Source: Adiantum capillus-veneris
Taxonomy: Eukaryota > Streptophyta > Polypodiopsida > Polypodiales > Pteridaceae
Assembly (NCBI GenBank): GCA_014529385.2
Contig: CM043962.1
Span: forward strand, 41,144,598 to 41,208,597
DNA: 64,000 nt
Direction: 5' to 3'
Within the stretch, counting starts at the first letter, position 1. Every line of letters begins with the position of its first letter. The notes under the pieces are model-generated. The model was not told the DNA's origin, searched no databases, and was given only the letters and a program-made list of their open reading frames with translations. Shown here in pieces: positions 62,501 to 64,000 of the stretch. A program made the translations under genes and the position numbers.

Positions 62501-62980
62501 CATCAACCACGAGATTGCTCCCCACGTAAGAACCAAGGTTGCATCAGTATGTACATAGTGATCCCCTCTGTACGGTACATATGTACGGTTTGGAACAATA
62601 CGTACGGATTCGTACAGTACACAGTTTTTTTGTTTGGGAAAATATAAAACTATCTCATTCAGATCAAGCACAACCACAAAACAGCCCACTTTCTATCACC
62701 TCTCCTTAGGAGATAGTGATATTGAGAAGACAAATCCAGAGACATGCCCATACTCTTAACGAGTGTTCTCCACACTCATGGATTTACAGGTTATGATAGT
62801 TATATAGTTGTCTATGGAGCAGAGTCATTGCAGACATTATGTAATGGATACATGGCTGAATATGTATTTAAAAAATGTAGAATTTATGTATTTTAAGGTA
62901 TGTACTGTTACGTACCTTAAAATTTCATTAGTACAAACGTATCGTATCTTACATATTGAATCCGAATCGTACCTTTCCAC
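62501..62980. other. intron 23 stretch without clear features
   Basis: AT-rich, with repeated GTACG(T/G)A(C/T)-type words (62560-62625, 62900-62960) and no recognisable protein. Confidence 0.35.
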
Positions 62981-63990
62981 CTTGGTATGAAAGCCAAACT
63001 GGACCCCAGCTCTGGAAAGATGTAATGCAAGAACTCTCCAAACAAGCAGTGATGTGATGCATCCCCAGGGCAGTGGCTGGGAGTCTCCACAATCCTACTT
63101 GTAGAGCGTATACATAGAGGATCGAAGCTCAGCTGAGCACTCCGAGAGCCAATTGGAAGACCACCTTGAGTAAGTAGCCAATGGAAATAAGGAATCCTCA
63201 GTGCAACTTGCAAAGCCCACAAGTCCAACCAAAACTGATATATAAAAGCATGTGATAAACCTCCATGTAAGCGCTCTCAGACTTCTTATGCACAAGTAAT
63301 GTACGTCCTACCCTGACAGAATACTCAAAAGAGGTGATTGGAGCATGTCACTGTACATCCAACGGCCCTTGCTACTCACCAGGATCCCAATATAGTTGAG
63401 ATAAAGCCTTCAAGAGGCAGCCTCGTGTGCAGAGAGATAAGGATCCACGCATCTTTTTATGACATAGAAACCCACGACTCTGATCAACTGCCAAGCAAGG
63501 CTAAAAAGAACAGGCTCTTTCTCATCAAAGTAAAAATGGATCCTGCTTTCTAGCAATAATGAACGAAAGGAATAAATACTTGCCAAGAAGGGTTGTGTCA
63601 GACCCATCCAAGTAAAAGAAAAAATGGATTCTGCTTTCTAGCAATAATGAACGAAAGGAATTGATACTTGACAAGAAGGGTTGTGTCTGACCCATCAAAG
63701 TAACCCCACCAACCCTGATTCTATGGAAGTATAGGATCACCTCTCATAACCTAGTTTCACAAGTTTGGAGTGGACTCAATCTCAAGAATCCTGGGCTGAA
63801 TCTGTGTGTAGATAGTATACCTCTCTGCCAGGATATCAGTCGGCAAAAATCTATCACAATACCAAGTGGTCATCGAGCTCGCCGGACCGACATCCCAAAT
63901 AGTTGTCCTAGCTGCTGAGGTCTTTCTCCAGACTCTGGAATGGTGACCAAAGAATTCCATACAAGAGGCAATTGCTCAATCTCCTCTCTC
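62981..63990 (-). mobile_element. LINE fragment with zf-RVT-like C-terminus, antisense
   Basis: The minus strand at 63228-62981 reads LRIPYFHWLLTQGGLPIGSR followed by a CIR-type zinc region, as in the C-terminal zf-RVT domain of plant LINEs. A frame change near 63065 moves the HC..GC..S.LVW part to another frame. Further upstream, 63960-63757 is a short RT-related frame. It continues past the window edge. Confidence 0.55.
63530..63700. repeat. tandem duplication of about 85 bp
   Basis: Two units share TGCTTTCTAGCAATAATGAA followed by CGAAAGGAAT and AAGAAGGGTTGTGTC, with a few substitutions and a short insertion. Confidence 0.9.
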
Positions 63991-64000
63991 GAGCGAGGAG

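Overview
The window is nuclear DNA of a land plant. It carries most of one multi-exon gene for the plant type-III phosphatidylinositol 4-kinase alpha (PI4Kα1 class), on the + strand. Its introns are packed with plant-type LTR retrotransposons, LINEs and a hAT transposon, and there are no bacterial features. The kinase is recognisably PI4Kα1 but fairly divergent from the Arabidopsis protein, and the LINE reverse transcriptase is not of the usual angiosperm L1 or RTE type. Together with the giant introns this hints at a fern, gymnosperm or early-diverging plant; that placement is inference only.

Layout. 1-4148: upstream DNA with microsatellites, an 80-bp minisatellite, a MITE-like inverted-repeat element and a possible last exon of an unknown upstream gene. 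4149-4288: candidate TATA box, an overlapping upstream ORF and the start codon. 4264-62083: 23 exons of PI4KA1 (1845 codons, about 90% of a usual plant PI4Kα1). All exons join in phase with no stop. The catalytic and activation loops must lie beyond the right edge, because intron 23 is still open at 64000.

Four introns hold nearly all the foreign DNA. Intron 8 (7642-21859) has two antisense LINE fragments, one split by a solo LTR with target-site duplication (TSD), a decayed Ty3/gypsy LTR and gag piece, and an internally deleted chromovirus with a perfect GTGCA TSD (18336-21449). Intron 14 (24218-30837) has a broken antisense hAT transposase and the 5' half of an antisense LINE (ORF1 and endonuclease). 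Intron 20 (32181-61382, 29 kb) is a Russian-doll cluster: a nearly full-length chromovirus (40828-49384) sits inside an internally deleted member of the same family (37330-51996), which sits inside a small non-autonomous LTR element (35450-53392, TSD AACTA on both sides). More non-autonomous elements, LTRs, a sense-strand LINE and a tandem-repeat region flank it. Intron 23 begins with a TC/CA microsatellite directly at the splice donor, followed by an antisense LINE.

In the sections below, family B is the 18.3-21.4 kb chromovirus and its relatives, family C is the large chromovirus, and family D is the small non-autonomous LTR element. All three share a purine tract of the form TTTCAAGA(G/A)GGG and a 20-nt LTR core, GAAATACCGAAAGGGGCGCC. 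B and D also share an initiator-Met primer site. D has no pol but keeps a short ORF in three copies. Nothing here is a new defence or metabolic system. The most interesting material is this related group of autonomous and parasitic LTR elements and how it has been accommodated inside an essential lipid-kinase gene.
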